A DNA stretch of 64,000 nucleotides from Streptomyces sp. CB02414 (GTDB lineage Bacteria; Actinomycetota; Actinomycetes; Streptomycetales; Streptomycetaceae). Under the pieces are notes generated by a model. That model made no database searches, was not told the DNA's origin, and saw only the letters and a list, made by a program, of their open reading frames with translations. Location of the stretch: NCBI RefSeq assembly GCF_001905385.1, contig NZ_LIPF01000010.1, positions 248,001-312,000 of the forward strand. Direction: 5' to 3'. Below, one piece after another: positions 52,139 to 60,902 of this stretch. The translations under genes and the position numbers were made by a program. Every line of letters starts with the position of its first letter. Position 1 is the stretch's first letter.

Positions 52139-53026
52139 CTAGCCGAGGTCGGCCAGGTGACGCAGTTTGTCGGGGTTGCGGACGATGTAGACCGACTGGA
52201 CCCGTCCGTCGACGACGTCGAGCTGGAAGACGGAGTCCGGCTTGCCCCCCGACAGGACGAGCAGGGCCGGTCCGCCGTTGAGCTCCTGGAAGCGGAAGGA
52301 GACGTCCGGGATGCCCTTCCGCGCGACGCCGTGCAGGAAGCGGCCCACCTTGTCGGCGCTCTCCAGCACCCGCAGCGGCGCCTTGGACTTGCCGCCGCTG
52401 TCACCGATCAGCCGGACGTCCGGTGCGAGCAGGGCCATCAGGCCGTCCAGGTCACCGTCGGTCGCGGCGGCGAGGAAGCGTTCGGTCAGGTCACGGCGCT
52501 GGGCCGGGTCGACGTCGTAGCGCGGCCGGCGCTCCTCGACGTGCTTGCGGGCACGCCCGGCGAGCTGGCGCACCGCGGCCTCCCCGCGTTCCAGCATGGC
52601 GGCGATGTCGGCGTAGGGGTAGCCGAACGCCTCCCGCAGGACGAACACCGCCCGTTCCAGCGGGGACAGCGATTCCAGCACCACGAGGACGGCGAAGGAC
52701 ACCGAGTCGGCGAGGACGGCGCGCTCGGCGGTGTCCGGCACGGTCCGGCCGAAGTCCGTGGCACAGGGCTCGGGAAGCCACGGTCCGACGTACGTCTCGC
52801 CCCGCGACTTGATCTGGCGCAGCCGGTCGATGGCCAGGCGGGTGGTGGTCCGCACCAGGTAGCCGCGCGGCTCGCGGACGGCGGAGCGGTCGGCGCCGGA
52901 CCAGCGCAGCCAGGACTCCTGGACCACGTCCTCCGCGTCGGCGAGGCGGCCCAGCATGCGGTAGGCGACGCCCAGGAGGACGGGGCGGTGCTCTTCGAAG
53001 ATGTCGGTCGCGGTTTCGGTGGTCAC
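52139..53026 (-). CDS. ECF41-group sigma factor with SnoaL-like C-terminal domain
   Basis: 295 residues. Region 2 (YRMLGRLADAEDVVQESWLRW) and region 4 (LSPLERAVFVLREAFGYPYADIAAMLERGEAAVRQLAGRARKHVE) are standard. The linker motif WLPEP after region 2 and the C-terminal SnoaL-like domain with DSGGKSKA (variant of the DGGGK motif) define group ECF41, in which the extra domain controls activity in cis. GTG 53026. ECF41 genes normally sit beside a COE-family gene (carboxymuconolactone decarboxylase, oxidoreductase or epimerase). Here the divergent neighbour is an alpha/beta hydrolase instead. Confidence 0.92.
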   Translation of the reverse strand: MTTETATDIFEEHRPVLLGVAYRMLGRLADAEDVVQESWLRWSGADRSAVREPRGYLVRTTTRLAIDRLRQIKSRGETYVGPWLPEPCATDFGRTVPDTAERAVLADSVSFAVLVVLESLSPLERAVFVLREAFGYPYADIAAMLERGEAAVRQLAGRARKHVEERRPRYDVDPAQRRDLTERFLAAATDGDLDGLMALLAPDVRLIGDSGGKSKAPLRVLESADKVGRFLHGVARKGIPDVSFRFQELNGGPALLVLSGGKPDSVFQLDVVDGRVQSVYIVRNPDKLRHLADLG

Positions 53027-53169
53027 CGTTCCATCCCAGCGGACGCGTTCGGCCGTGTCCAGGCGACGTCGCCCACACCGGCGGCCAGGGGGCTACCCGT
53101 CGGTAGCTCTTGCTGACAGGCTGTCTACGCAATGCCGTCATCGTTCATGTGTTCCCGACAAGGAGCCCC

Positions 53170-54048
53170 ATGTCCGCAACGCTCTCCTTCACCGTCCCCA
53201 CCGAGTACGGCCCCCAGGACATCACCCTTTCCTACGCGCGCGTCGGCGCCGGTGAACCGCTGCTCCTGCTGCACGGGATAGGTCACCACCGGCAGGCCTG
53301 GGACCCGGTGGTCGACATCCTGGCGACCGAGCGGGAGGTGATAGCCGTGGACCTGCCCGGGTTCGGGCAGTCGTCCGCGCTGCCGCCGTCACTGCCGCAC
53401 GACCTGCCGACGACCAACGCGGTGCTCGCCGCCTTCTGCGCCGCGCTGGGGCTGGACCGGCCGCACGTGGCGGGCAACTCCCTGGGGGGCCTGCTGGCCC
53501 TGGAGATGGGCCGGGAAGGACTGGCGCGGTCGGTGACGGCTCTGTCCCCGGCCGGTTTCTGGAACCAGGCCGAGCGGCGCTACGCCTTCGGGGTGCTGCT
53601 GGGGATGCGCCGGACCGCCCGGAGCCTGCCCCTCCCCCTGGTCGAGCGCATGTCCCGCACGGCGCTCGGCCGTACCGCGCTCACCAGCACGATCTACGCC
53701 CGTCCCGGCCGCCGCTCCCCCGAGGCGGTGGTCGCCGAGACGCTGGCGCTCGCGCACGCCGAGGGCTTCACCGAGACCCTGCGGGCCGGACGGACCGTGC
53801 GGTTCACCGACGACGTCCCCGGCATCCCGGTCACCGTGGCGTGGGGCAGCCGCGACCGGCTGCTCGTGCCCCGGCAGGGCGTCCGCGCCAAGCGCGTCGT
53901 CCCGCGGGCCCGGCTCGTGCGCCTACCCGGGTGCGGCCACGTCCCGATGAACGACGACCCGGCGCTGGTCGCCCGCGTCGTCCTCGACGGCAGCCGCGCT
54001 CAGTCGGCGAGCGCCTCGAGCACCTCCTTCAGCACGGTCGCGTTGTAG
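53170..54048 (+). CDS. Alpha/beta-fold hydrolase
   Basis: 292 residues. Core motifs are LLLLHGIGHHRQAWDP (oxyanion HG), the nucleophile VAGNSLGGLLALEMG, the Asp region WGSRDRLLVP and the His in LPGCGHVPMND. ATG 53170 follows AAGGAG. Divergent from the ECF41 sigma factor gene, it may be its target. Its last 49 nt overlap the 3' end of the convergent lipase gene. The substrate is unknown. Confidence 0.88.
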   Translation: MSATLSFTVPTEYGPQDITLSYARVGAGEPLLLLHGIGHHRQAWDPVVDILATEREVIAVDLPGFGQSSALPPSLPHDLPTTNAVLAAFCAALGLDRPHVAGNSLGGLLALEMGREGLARSVTALSPAGFWNQAERRYAFGVLLGMRRTARSLPLPLVERMSRTALGRTALTSTIYARPGRRSPEAVVAETLALAHAEGFTETLRAGRTVRFTDDVPGIPVTVAWGSRDRLLVPRQGVRAKRVVPRARLVRLPGCGHVPMNDDPALVARVVLDGSRAQSASASSTSFSTVAL

Positions 54049-54869
54049 GGCATGCTCACGTGCGGCGTGTGGTCGTCCGGGTCGATGTCCTGGAGGACGA
54101 CGTTCTTGACGTAGCGCCCCTCGGTCTCCGCCAGGGCGCACGAGGTGTACGGGGTGACCACGTCGTCGTAGCGGGTGGCGATGACGGTGTGCCGCACGCC
54201 CTCCGTCGTCTCGCCGAGTTCGGCCAGCTCGCGCTGGAAGGGGTGGTCGTGCTGGAGCTGCGGCCAGGCCGGCACGACCTCCCCGACGGGGCCCTGTTCG
54301 ACCAGTTCCACCGCTCCGGGGATCTGCCGGGCGAGGTTCATCAGGCCCTGGGCCGTGACGCCGTGGTTGCTGGGCGAGATGCCGACGAAGTTGTGCACCT
54401 TGGGCCCTCCGCCGAGGGCGTTGAGGTAGTAGCGCGGCATCATGCCGCCCTGTGAGAAGCCGACCAGGTCGACCTGCTGGGCTCCCGTGCGCCGCAGCAC
54501 CTCGTCGACGAAGTCCGCGAGCTGCCGGGCCGAGTGCTTGATGTCGCCGAGGCCGAAGATCACGGGGTTGCCGTGCTGGCCGTAGTCGAGCCGGAAGACC
54601 CGGTGGCCGTGCTGCCGCAGCAGGGGCGTGGCCGTGTTCCAGGTGTAGCCGCGGTTGCCGAAGGTGCCGTGGACGAGCACCACGGGACGCGGATGCTCCT
54701 CGGTGGGCGGGAGGTTCCAGTCGTCCTCTCCCGCCTGTACGTCGACGGTGGCGATGACCTGCGCTCCGCCGGCCTGGGCGACCGCGCCCAGGCGGTGCGG
54801 CGCCTCGGTGATGTCGGTGACGACGTCGTCCGAGGTGACGCCGGGGAGGCGGGGGTTGAGGAAGCTCAT
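54000..54869 (-). CDS. Lipase/esterase (triacylglycerol lipase-like)
   Basis: 289 residues. The class 2 lipase marks are VVLVHGTFGNRGYTWN, the nucleophile GFSQGGMMPRYYLNALGG, the Asp and the C-terminal His in DDHTPHVSMPYN. No signal peptide is evident, so it would act inside the cell. It is the last gene of the KS/ACP operon, 17 nt after the KAS II gene, and could act as a thioesterase-like or editing hydrolase for its product. Its 3' end overlaps the opposite-strand hydrolase by 49 nt. Confidence 0.85.
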   Translation of the reverse strand: MSFLNPRLPGVTSDDVVTDITEAPHRLGAVAQAGGAQVIATVDVQAGEDDWNLPPTEEHPRPVVLVHGTFGNRGYTWNTATPLLRQHGHRVFRLDYGQHGNPVIFGLGDIKHSARQLADFVDEVLRRTGAQQVDLVGFSQGGMMPRYYLNALGGGPKVHNFVGISPSNHGVTAQGLMNLARQIPGAVELVEQGPVGEVVPAWPQLQHDHPFQRELAELGETTEGVRHTVIATRYDDVVTPYTSCALAETEGRYVKNVVLQDIDPDDHTPHVSMPYNATVLKEVLEALAD

Positions 54870-54886
54870 GGTGTTCTCCCGGATGC

Positions 54887-56155
54887 TCACGGTGAGGGAG
54901 CGGCCGGCTCCCGGGCCGGTTCGGTGGGGCAGCTTCTGAAGGCGAGTACGGCGTTGTGGCCGCCGAAGCCGAAGGAATGGCTCAGGGCGAGGCCGACGGG
55001 CTGCGCCCGGCTGGTGCCGGTGACGGCGTTGATCTCGGCGTCTCCTTCCTGTTTCTCGAGGTTGGCCACGGGAGGCACCCGGCCATGGGCCACGGACAGG
55101 ACGGTGATCGCCGCTTCGACCGCCCCGGCCGCGCCGAGCAGGTGGCCCAGGGTGCCCTTGACCGAGGTCACCGAGGGCTGGTGAGGGAAGAGGCGACGGA
55201 TCAGACGGGCCTCGGCGGCGTCGTTGAGCGGCGTGCTGGTGCCGTGTGCGTTGATGTGCTGCACGTCCGCGGGGCGGGCGCCGGCGTCGTCGAGGGCCCG
55301 CCGCACGGCGAGGGCGGCGCCCTTGCCCTCGGGGTCGGGTGCCACGGGGTGGTGGGCGTCGGACGATGCCCCGTAGCCCGCCAGCAGGGCGTAGCCGGGG
55401 CGTCCGCGAGCCCTGGCCGCACTCGCCGGCTCCAGGACCAGGGCCGCACCGCCCTCCGCCATGACGAAGCCGTCCCGGGCGGTGTCGAAGGGCCGGGAGG
55501 CGGCCGGCGGGTCGTCGCCGCGCCGGGACAGCGCGCCCATCCGGTCGAAGCCGGTGACCCAGAAGGGCTGTACGACCGCGTCGGAGGCGCCCGCGACGGC
55601 GATGTCGCAGGCCCCGGAGCGCAGGAGTTGCAGGGCGGTGCCGATGGCGGTGGCGCCGGAGGCGCAGGCGGTGACCGTGCACAGCGCCGGACCCCGGGCC
55701 CGCAGGTGGATGGTGAGCTGTCCGGTGGCCATGTTGGGCAGGAACATCGGCAGCAGCAGCGGTGAGACGCGCGCCGTGCCCACTTCGAGCAGTTTGCGGT
55801 GCTGTTCCAGCATGGTGCCGGTGCCGCCGGCCGAGCTGCCGAAGACCACTGCGACGCGGTCCGCGTCCCAGTCGGCCGGGTCCAGACCGGCGTCACGGAC
55901 CGCTTCCAGGGCGGCGTAGAGGGCGAACTGGGTGAAGCGGTCGTACTGCCAGGGGCGTGAGCCGGGGACGTGACCGCGGGGGGAGAAGTCCGGTACGAGG
56001 CAGGCGAAGTCGACCGGGAGGCCCTTGAGTTCGGGGACGTGCCGGGCGGTGGGGCGGCCCGCGCACACGCCGTCCCAGGTGGCCTCACGACCGGTGCCGG
56101 CCGGAGTGACCAGGCCGATCCCGGTGACAGCGACGTCGGGACGGGCGCCGGTCAC
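54887..56155 (-). CDS. 3-oxoacyl-ACP synthase II-type ketosynthase
   Basis: 422 residues. The catalytic triad is complete: Cys164 in TACASGATAIG, His304 in NAHGTSTPLND, and Lys333/His338 in KGTLGHLLGA. It extends ACP-bound acyl chains by decarboxylative condensation with malonyl-ACP. It is closer to type II FAS/PKS KAS II than to a modular KS. The GTG start overlaps the ACP1 stop (GTGA). It has no chain-length-factor partner, so it may work as a homodimer. Confidence 0.9.
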   Translation of the reverse strand: MTGARPDVAVTGIGLVTPAGTGREATWDGVCAGRPTARHVPELKGLPVDFACLVPDFSPRGHVPGSRPWQYDRFTQFALYAALEAVRDAGLDPADWDADRVAVVFGSSAGGTGTMLEQHRKLLEVGTARVSPLLLPMFLPNMATGQLTIHLRARGPALCTVTACASGATAIGTALQLLRSGACDIAVAGASDAVVQPFWVTGFDRMGALSRRGDDPPAASRPFDTARDGFVMAEGGAALVLEPASAARARGRPGYALLAGYGASSDAHHPVAPDPEGKGAALAVRRALDDAGARPADVQHINAHGTSTPLNDAAEARLIRRLFPHQPSVTSVKGTLGHLLGAAGAVEAAITVLSVAHGRVPPVANLEKQEGDAEINAVTGTSRAQPVGLALSHSFGFGGHNAVLAFRSCPTEPAREPAAPSP

Positions 56156-56409
56156 GACTTGACGGCCTCGACCATGAGGTCGGCCACGCCGGCCAGGGTG
56201 AGGTCCGGGTCGGCCTCGCCGTCCTGTACTTCGATGCCGAGCTCCTCGGTGAGCACGACGAAGAGCTCCACCACGGCCAGCGAGTCGAGGTCCAGCTGCT
56301 CGAAGGTCGCGGTGGGGACGACGGCCTCGGGGGGCACTTCGAACTTGTTGCTGAGAACCGAGGCGAGCAGGTCGTAGGCGCGGCTGTGGGGTGTGGTGTC
56401 GGTGGTCAT
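56152..56409 (-). CDS. Acyl carrier protein 1
   Basis: 85 residues, acidic, with the phosphopantetheine site LDLDSLAVVEL (Ser43). It is directly coupled to the KAS II gene, so the two probably work together. The gap of 89 nt to the E2 gene upstream is the widest inside the operon. Confidence 0.92.
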   Translation of the reverse strand: MTTDTTPHSRAYDLLASVLSNKFEVPPEAVVPTATFEQLDLDSLAVVELFVVLTEELGIEVQDGEADPDLTLAGVADLMVEAVKS

Positions 56410-56498
56410 GTCGGGGGGTGTCCTTTCCAGTCCGACGGGCGGTACCCCGGGGGTGGTGGGGTCCCGTGTGGTGGGGTTTCGTGGCGGCGGGTCGGCGG

Positions 56499-57617
56499 TC
56501 AGCCGAGCGCGGCCGGTGCCTCCAGCTCCTCCTTGACGTCCTTGAGCAGGGCCATCGCGTCCCTGCCGTTGACCACCCGGTGGTCGTAGACCAGGCCGAG
56601 GTGGACGAACCGGTGGCTGCGAGGGGTGCCCTGCGCGTCCAGGAGCACCTGGTCGTCGACGGCGCCGACGGAGATCACGCAGGTCTGGCCGGGAAAGACG
56701 ATGGGGGTGGCCAGGACCATGCCCTCGGTGGTGTGCGGGGCGACCATGATGTTGGCCCCGGCGAGTTCGGCGGCCTGGAACGTGCCCCGGAACGCCTTGC
56801 TCCGAAAGCCGGTCAGCAGGTCGGCGATCCGGTCGCCGCTCAGCTCGGCGGCGTCGTGCACCACCGGGGTGTACAGGCCTCGGCCCGCGTCCATGGTGAC
56901 GCCCACATGGGCCCGTTCGCTCTCGCGCACCGTGCCGTCGTCGGTGAGCGCGGCGAACATCAGGGGGTGTGCCGCGTGCCGGCGCGCCACCGCCTTGATC
57001 AGCAGGACGGGCAGGGAGACGAAACTGCCGGTGCGCTCGGACAGCTGCCGGGCCAGTTCCTCCGCCTGTCCGACGTCGACCTTGGCGTAGGCGGCCGCGG
57101 CCGGAACGGTCCGCATCGACTCGGTCACCACCGCCCCCACCGTCCGCTGCCGCTTGGACAGTTGGCGCTCGGCGGAGGCGGGTGCCGACGCGGCCTGCCG
57201 CACCAGGGCCTCGACATCGGCGGTACGGATCACCGTGCGCCCGAGACCGCGCAGCTCGGCCTCGGACACGCCGTGGCGGTCGGCGAGCGCACGGGCCGCG
57301 TTGGTGATGCTCAGCTCCGCGCCGGGGGGTGCGGATGTCGCCGCCGGGGTGGCGGCCGACGCCCGGTAGGAGTCGCGTTCCTCGGCCGACTCGAAGAGGT
57401 AGGCGATGGTCTGCCCCGGCCGGCAGTCCTGGCCGCCGCCGACGAGGACGTGCAGGATTCCGGGGCCGGTGCTCTCGATCTCCTCGCTGGCCTTGGAGGT
57501 CTCCACGAGCGCCAGCGGTTCCTCGCCCTCGATGCTGCTGCCGTCGGGGACGAGCCACTCGACCAGGGTGTAGCTGGAGTCGTTCGTGTTGAGCGTGGGC
57601 AGCTCGATGCCGATCAC
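56499..57617 (-). CDS. 2-oxoacid dehydrogenase E2-type acyltransferase (lipoyl domain; DHRVVNG motif)
   Basis: 372 residues, with a lipoyl domain (1-80) carrying the lipoyl Lys42 in VETSKASEEIES, a peripheral subunit-binding domain (about 103-140, TNAARALADRHGVSEAELRGLGRTVIRTADVEALV) and a catalytic domain. The active site HxxxDG reads DHRVVNG: His346 is kept but Asp350 is Asn. It takes acyl groups from E1 on its lipoyl arm and passes them to a thiol acceptor. In this cluster the acceptor may be an ACP rather than CoA (inference). GTG 57617 overlaps the E1-beta stop. Confidence 0.9.
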   Translation of the reverse strand: MIGIELPTLNTNDSSYTLVEWLVPDGSSIEGEEPLALVETSKASEEIESTGPGILHVLVGGGQDCRPGQTIAYLFESAEERDSYRASAATPAATSAPPGAELSITNAARALADRHGVSEAELRGLGRTVIRTADVEALVRQAASAPASAERQLSKRQRTVGAVVTESMRTVPAAAAYAKVDVGQAEELARQLSERTGSFVSLPVLLIKAVARRHAAHPLMFAALTDDGTVRESERAHVGVTMDAGRGLYTPVVHDAAELSGDRIADLLTGFRSKAFRGTFQAAELAGANIMVAPHTTEGMVLATPIVFPGQTCVISVGAVDDQVLLDAQGTPRSHRFVHLGLVYDHRVVNGRDAMALLKDVKEELEAPAALG

Positions 57618-58627
57618 TTCATCGCCTCCGTGATCGCGCGGTGGATGGTGGACGGCTGGAGCAGCACGTCGTGCTCCAGGTGTGCCGCGGTCGGCACGAT
57701 GCTCGACTCGGCGCTCAGCGGCAGTACCGGGCGGGCCAGCCGGCTCCACAGCTGCTCGTGGATCTGCTGTGCGAGCAGCTCGCCCCAAGTCCCGTCGGCC
57801 GCGGAGTCCTCCAGGACACAGATGCGGTCGGCACGGGACAGCACCGGGAGCAGCGGCTTGCTGTCGAAGGGGTAGAGCTGGGAGGGCACCAGCAGTTCAC
57901 ACGTGATCTCCTCTTCGAGGAGCAGGGTGCGCAGGGCGGTGACGGCCCGTTCGGTGAGCCCGCCCGGGGCCAGGACGATCCAGTCGGGGGGCCCGCAGTC
58001 CGGCGCGAACACCCGGGCGGTCTCGCTGGGATCGGCCAGCACCTCGTAGCGGAAGAGGTCGTCCACGACCCCGTCCTGGTACATGGCGCGGGTGTAGAGC
58101 ACCTTGTCCTCGAAGAGCACACCGGGCTCCTCGCGGTCGAGCATCGCGGTCAGTACGCGCTGGTTGTCGTGGAACGGCGAGACTTCCCGCAGGTGCAGCG
58201 AGGGAATGCCGAGGAAGTGCTTCTGCAGGCTCTGGCTGTGCGTCGGGCCGTACCCCCGATTGCCGCCGGTGGGGCAGCGGACGACCATGCTCATCGGGAC
58301 CCTGCGGCCGTACATCGACACGGACTTGGCGGCGAAGTTCAGCAGCGGGTCGAAGGCCAGCGCGGCGAAGTCCGAGAACATCATCTCGACCACGGACCGG
58401 TTGCCGGACAGGGCCAGGCCCGCGCCCACGCCGGCGATGCCGCCTTCGCTCAGCGGTGAGGAGAGCACCCGGTCCGGGAAGCGGTCGGAGAGCCCCCGGG
58501 TCACTTTGAACGCCCCACCGTAGGGGTCGGCGACGTCCTCGCCGATCAGATAAGTGCCGGGGTGGGCGCCCAGGAGGTGGTGCAGTGCGCTGTTGAGGTT
58601 CTCGGCCACGCGCTGGCGCCTGGTCAT
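57614..58627 (-). CDS. 2-oxoacid dehydrogenase E1 beta subunit
   Basis: 337 residues of the transketolase Pyr and C-terminal domain type: LIGEDVADPYGGAFKVTRGL, SEGGIAGVGAGLALSG (thiamine-pyrimidine Glu region), FSDFAALAFDPLLNFAAK and GGNRGYGPTHSQSLQKHF. With E1-alpha it forms the ThDP site that decarboxylates a 2-oxoacid. Sequence features resemble acetoin/branched-chain dehydrogenase E1-beta. ATG 58627 overlaps the E1-alpha stop (ATGA). Confidence 0.92.
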   Translation of the reverse strand: MTRRQRVAENLNSALHHLLGAHPGTYLIGEDVADPYGGAFKVTRGLSDRFPDRVLSSPLSEGGIAGVGAGLALSGNRSVVEMMFSDFAALAFDPLLNFAAKSVSMYGRRVPMSMVVRCPTGGNRGYGPTHSQSLQKHFLGIPSLHLREVSPFHDNQRVLTAMLDREEPGVLFEDKVLYTRAMYQDGVVDDLFRYEVLADPSETARVFAPDCGPPDWIVLAPGGLTERAVTALRTLLLEEEITCELLVPSQLYPFDSKPLLPVLSRADRICVLEDSAADGTWGELLAQQIHEQLWSRLARPVLPLSAESSIVPTAAHLEHDVLLQPSTIHRAITEAMK

Positions 58628-59595
58628 CGGGCCTCCCATCGGGACGCCGGACGCGCGCCGACCTCTCGTACGACGGCCGCGACGGCCTCCGCCTGTGCCT
58701 GGTCGGCGGCGGCGAACTGCGCGGGATGGTCCTGCCGGTAGCGGCGGTACCAGTCGTGCCGGGCGGCTCGCTCACGGACCTCGGCCGCGCGGGTGTCGTC
58801 CCCCTTGCTGTGCGGGCCCACCCGGTGGGTGACGCACTCGACCACGTAGGGCCGGTGCCGGTCGCGGACCTGCTCGACCACGGGGGTGAGGGCGGCGCGT
58901 ACGTCGGTGACGTCCACGGAGTCGATCCGCAGGTGCCCGACGCCGAAGGCCGCCGCCCGGGCCGCGACGGTGCCGGACATCTGCCGCTCGGTCGGTGTCG
59001 ACTGGGCGATCCCGTTGTGCTCCACCACGACGAGCACCGGGACCTGCCAGAGCTGCGCCATGTTGAGCGCCTCGTACACGGCGCCCTCGCCCCAGGTGCC
59101 GTCGCCGATGTGGACCACCGCGATCCGGCCCGGCTCGGCCCCTTTCAGGTGCAGGCCGACTCCCACGGCGACGGGCAGGCTCTGGCCCTGTACGCCGGTC
59201 GACAGGTAGCGGTCGCGGTAGATGTGCTGGCTGCCGCCCACGCCGTGGCAGACGGCACCGGCCCGCCCCATGATCTCCGCGAGCAGACCGTGCGGGTCGT
59301 GGAAGCGGGCCAGGTAGTGGCCGTGCCCGCGGTGGTTGCTGAAGACGTAGTCGCCCTCGTCCAGCAGCGGGTAGAGCGCGACGGGGATGTACTCCTGGCC
59401 GAGGCAGGTGTGCGTGGTGCCGTGCAGCCGGCCCTGGGAGAACAGCCCCAGCACGGCCAGTTCGAAGTGGCGGATCATCAGCAGGGTGCCGAGATCGGCG
59501 TCGGACAGACGGGACAGAGGACGGGCCACGACACCGGCTTCGGGTGCGCCGACGGGCCCGAGGTCGGCCGCGGGGGACGCGGACGTGACGTTCAT
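58624..59595 (-). CDS. 2-oxoacid dehydrogenase E1 alpha subunit
   Basis: 323 residues. The ThDP motif GDG (164-166) through Asn194 (GDGTWGEGAVYEALNMAQ..EHNGIA) is complete. HGVGGSQHI and NHRGHGHYLA are the substrate and His loops. Pyruvate, acetoin or a branched 2-oxoacid are possible substrates. It is separated from the KAS III gene by 10 nt. No E3 gene is present, so lipoyl re-oxidation must use the housekeeping E3, if needed. Confidence 0.92.
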   Translation of the reverse strand: MNVTSASPAADLGPVGAPEAGVVARPLSRLSDADLGTLLMIRHFELAVLGLFSQGRLHGTTHTCLGQEYIPVALYPLLDEGDYVFSNHRGHGHYLARFHDPHGLLAEIMGRAGAVCHGVGGSQHIYRDRYLSTGVQGQSLPVAVGVGLHLKGAEPGRIAVVHIGDGTWGEGAVYEALNMAQLWQVPVLVVVEHNGIAQSTPTERQMSGTVAARAAAFGVGHLRIDSVDVTDVRAALTPVVEQVRDRHRPYVVECVTHRVGPHSKGDDTRAAEVRERAARHDWYRRYRQDHPAQFAAADQAQAEAVAAVVREVGARPASRWEAR

Positions 59596-59605
59596 GAGGT
59601 GCTCC

Positions 59606-60568
59606 TTACGGAAGTTCGACCACCTGGGCGCACCAGGTCAGCCCGGCGCCGAAGCCCAGGAGCAGCGCCTTGTCGCCTGGCCGTACGGTGGCCGAGGCGA
59701 GCAGCGACTCCAGAGCCAGCGGGATGGACGCCGAACTGGTGTTGCCGTCGGTGACGATGCTGCGGGCGATCGCCACGTGCGCGGGCGGACGCAGTCGGCG
59801 CACCATCGCGTCGATGAGCCGCCCGTTGCACTGGTGCGGCACGAAGGCAGCGATGTCGTCCCAGGTGAGCCCGGCCGCGTCGAGTGCGTCCCGGGCCACT
59901 TGCGGCATATGCGAACCGAACCAGCGGACCACCCGGGTGCCGTCCATGTGCATGTACGGGCGGGCGGCACCGGGTTTGGGCGGGGCGCTGGTCATCCATG
60001 GCTCACCGGGGCCGTGGGTTCCCCACACCGCCGGTCCGATCCCCGCGTGCTCCGCGGCGCTGACCACCGCGGCCCCGGCGGCATCGCCGAAGACCATGAC
60101 GGTCCCGCAGTCGTCGGGGTCGGTGATGTCGCTCAGCCGCTCGGCGGCGACGACCAGGATCTGATGCGCCTGCCGTGCGGCGATGAGTCCGGAGGCCACG
60201 GTCAGCCCGTAACTGAACCCGGCGCACCCGCCGTTGACGTCGAACCCGCCGGCCCGGCCGGCTCCGATGCGGTGGGTGAGACTGGCGGCCCGGCACGATG
60301 CCCGGCCGACGCTGCTGGCGGAGGAGAACAGGACGCAGTCCAGGTCCTCGGCGAGCACTCCGGCGTGAGCCAGGGCCTTGTCCGCCGCCTGCGCGGCCAT
60401 CTCGACGAAGGTGTCGTCGGGGTCGGCCCTCAGCCTGGTCCGGATTCCGGTGATCTGCTCGATATAGCCGTCCTCGTGACCGAACCTGGTGTCGAGTTCG
60501 GCGCTGGTGAGCACGCCGCCGGGGCGGTAGACGCCGATACCGGTCAGCCGTCCCGCGCCCCGGGCCAT
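59606..60568 (-). CDS. 3-oxoacyl-ACP synthase III-type ketosynthase (KAS III)
   Basis: 320 residues with Cys115 in VNGGCAGFSYGL, His245 in VPHQCNGRLID and Asn276 in DGNTSSAS, the full FabH triad. The Cys loop reads NGGCAGF rather than the FabH AACAGF, as in specialised KAS III enzymes. It would start chains by joining an acyl primer to malonyl-ACP. ATG 60568 overlaps the ACP2 stop by 1 nt. It ends at TAA. Confidence 0.9.
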   Translation of the reverse strand: MARGAGRLTGIGVYRPGGVLTSAELDTRFGHEDGYIEQITGIRTRLRADPDDTFVEMAAQAADKALAHAGVLAEDLDCVLFSSASSVGRASCRAASLTHRIGAGRAGGFDVNGGCAGFSYGLTVASGLIAARQAHQILVVAAERLSDITDPDDCGTVMVFGDAAGAAVVSAAEHAGIGPAVWGTHGPGEPWMTSAPPKPGAARPYMHMDGTRVVRWFGSHMPQVARDALDAAGLTWDDIAAFVPHQCNGRLIDAMVRRLRPPAHVAIARSIVTDGNTSSASIPLALESLLASATVRPGDKALLLGFGAGLTWCAQVVELP

Positions 60569-60840
60569 CAGTGGGCTCCGTCCGCCGCGGTGACGGCTGC
60601 CCGGCCGTTCACGTAGTCGAGGGTCCGCCGGACGGTGCGCAGGTCGTGCACCGCCTCGTCCGGGATGGGAACGCGGTAGCGCTCCTGGATCCGCTCGGCC
60701 AGTTCGATGACGGCCATCGAGTCGAACCCCAGCGATGTGAAGGGCGCGTCGGCCGGCTGCTCCGAGATCGCCCGGGCCGCTTCGGCGCCGGCGATCTCGG
60801 CCACCATCGCCGTCAGGTCTTCCAGAGTGAAAGGGGGCAT
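60568..60840 (-). CDS. Acyl carrier protein 2
   Basis: 90 residues with the phosphopantetheine site LGFDSMAVIEL (Ser41). It is coupled to KAS III, as ACP1 is to KAS II, suggesting that each ketosynthase has its own carrier. Confidence 0.92.
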   Translation of the reverse strand: MPPFTLEDLTAMVAEIAGAEAARAISEQPADAPFTSLGFDSMAVIELAERIQERYRVPIPDEAVHDLRTVRRTLDYVNGRAAVTAADGAH

Positions 60841-60902
60841 GCGAAAACTCCAGCTGATGAGATGTGGTAAGGGGTGCGCGGGAGGGGAGGACCGCGCGTG
60901 GG

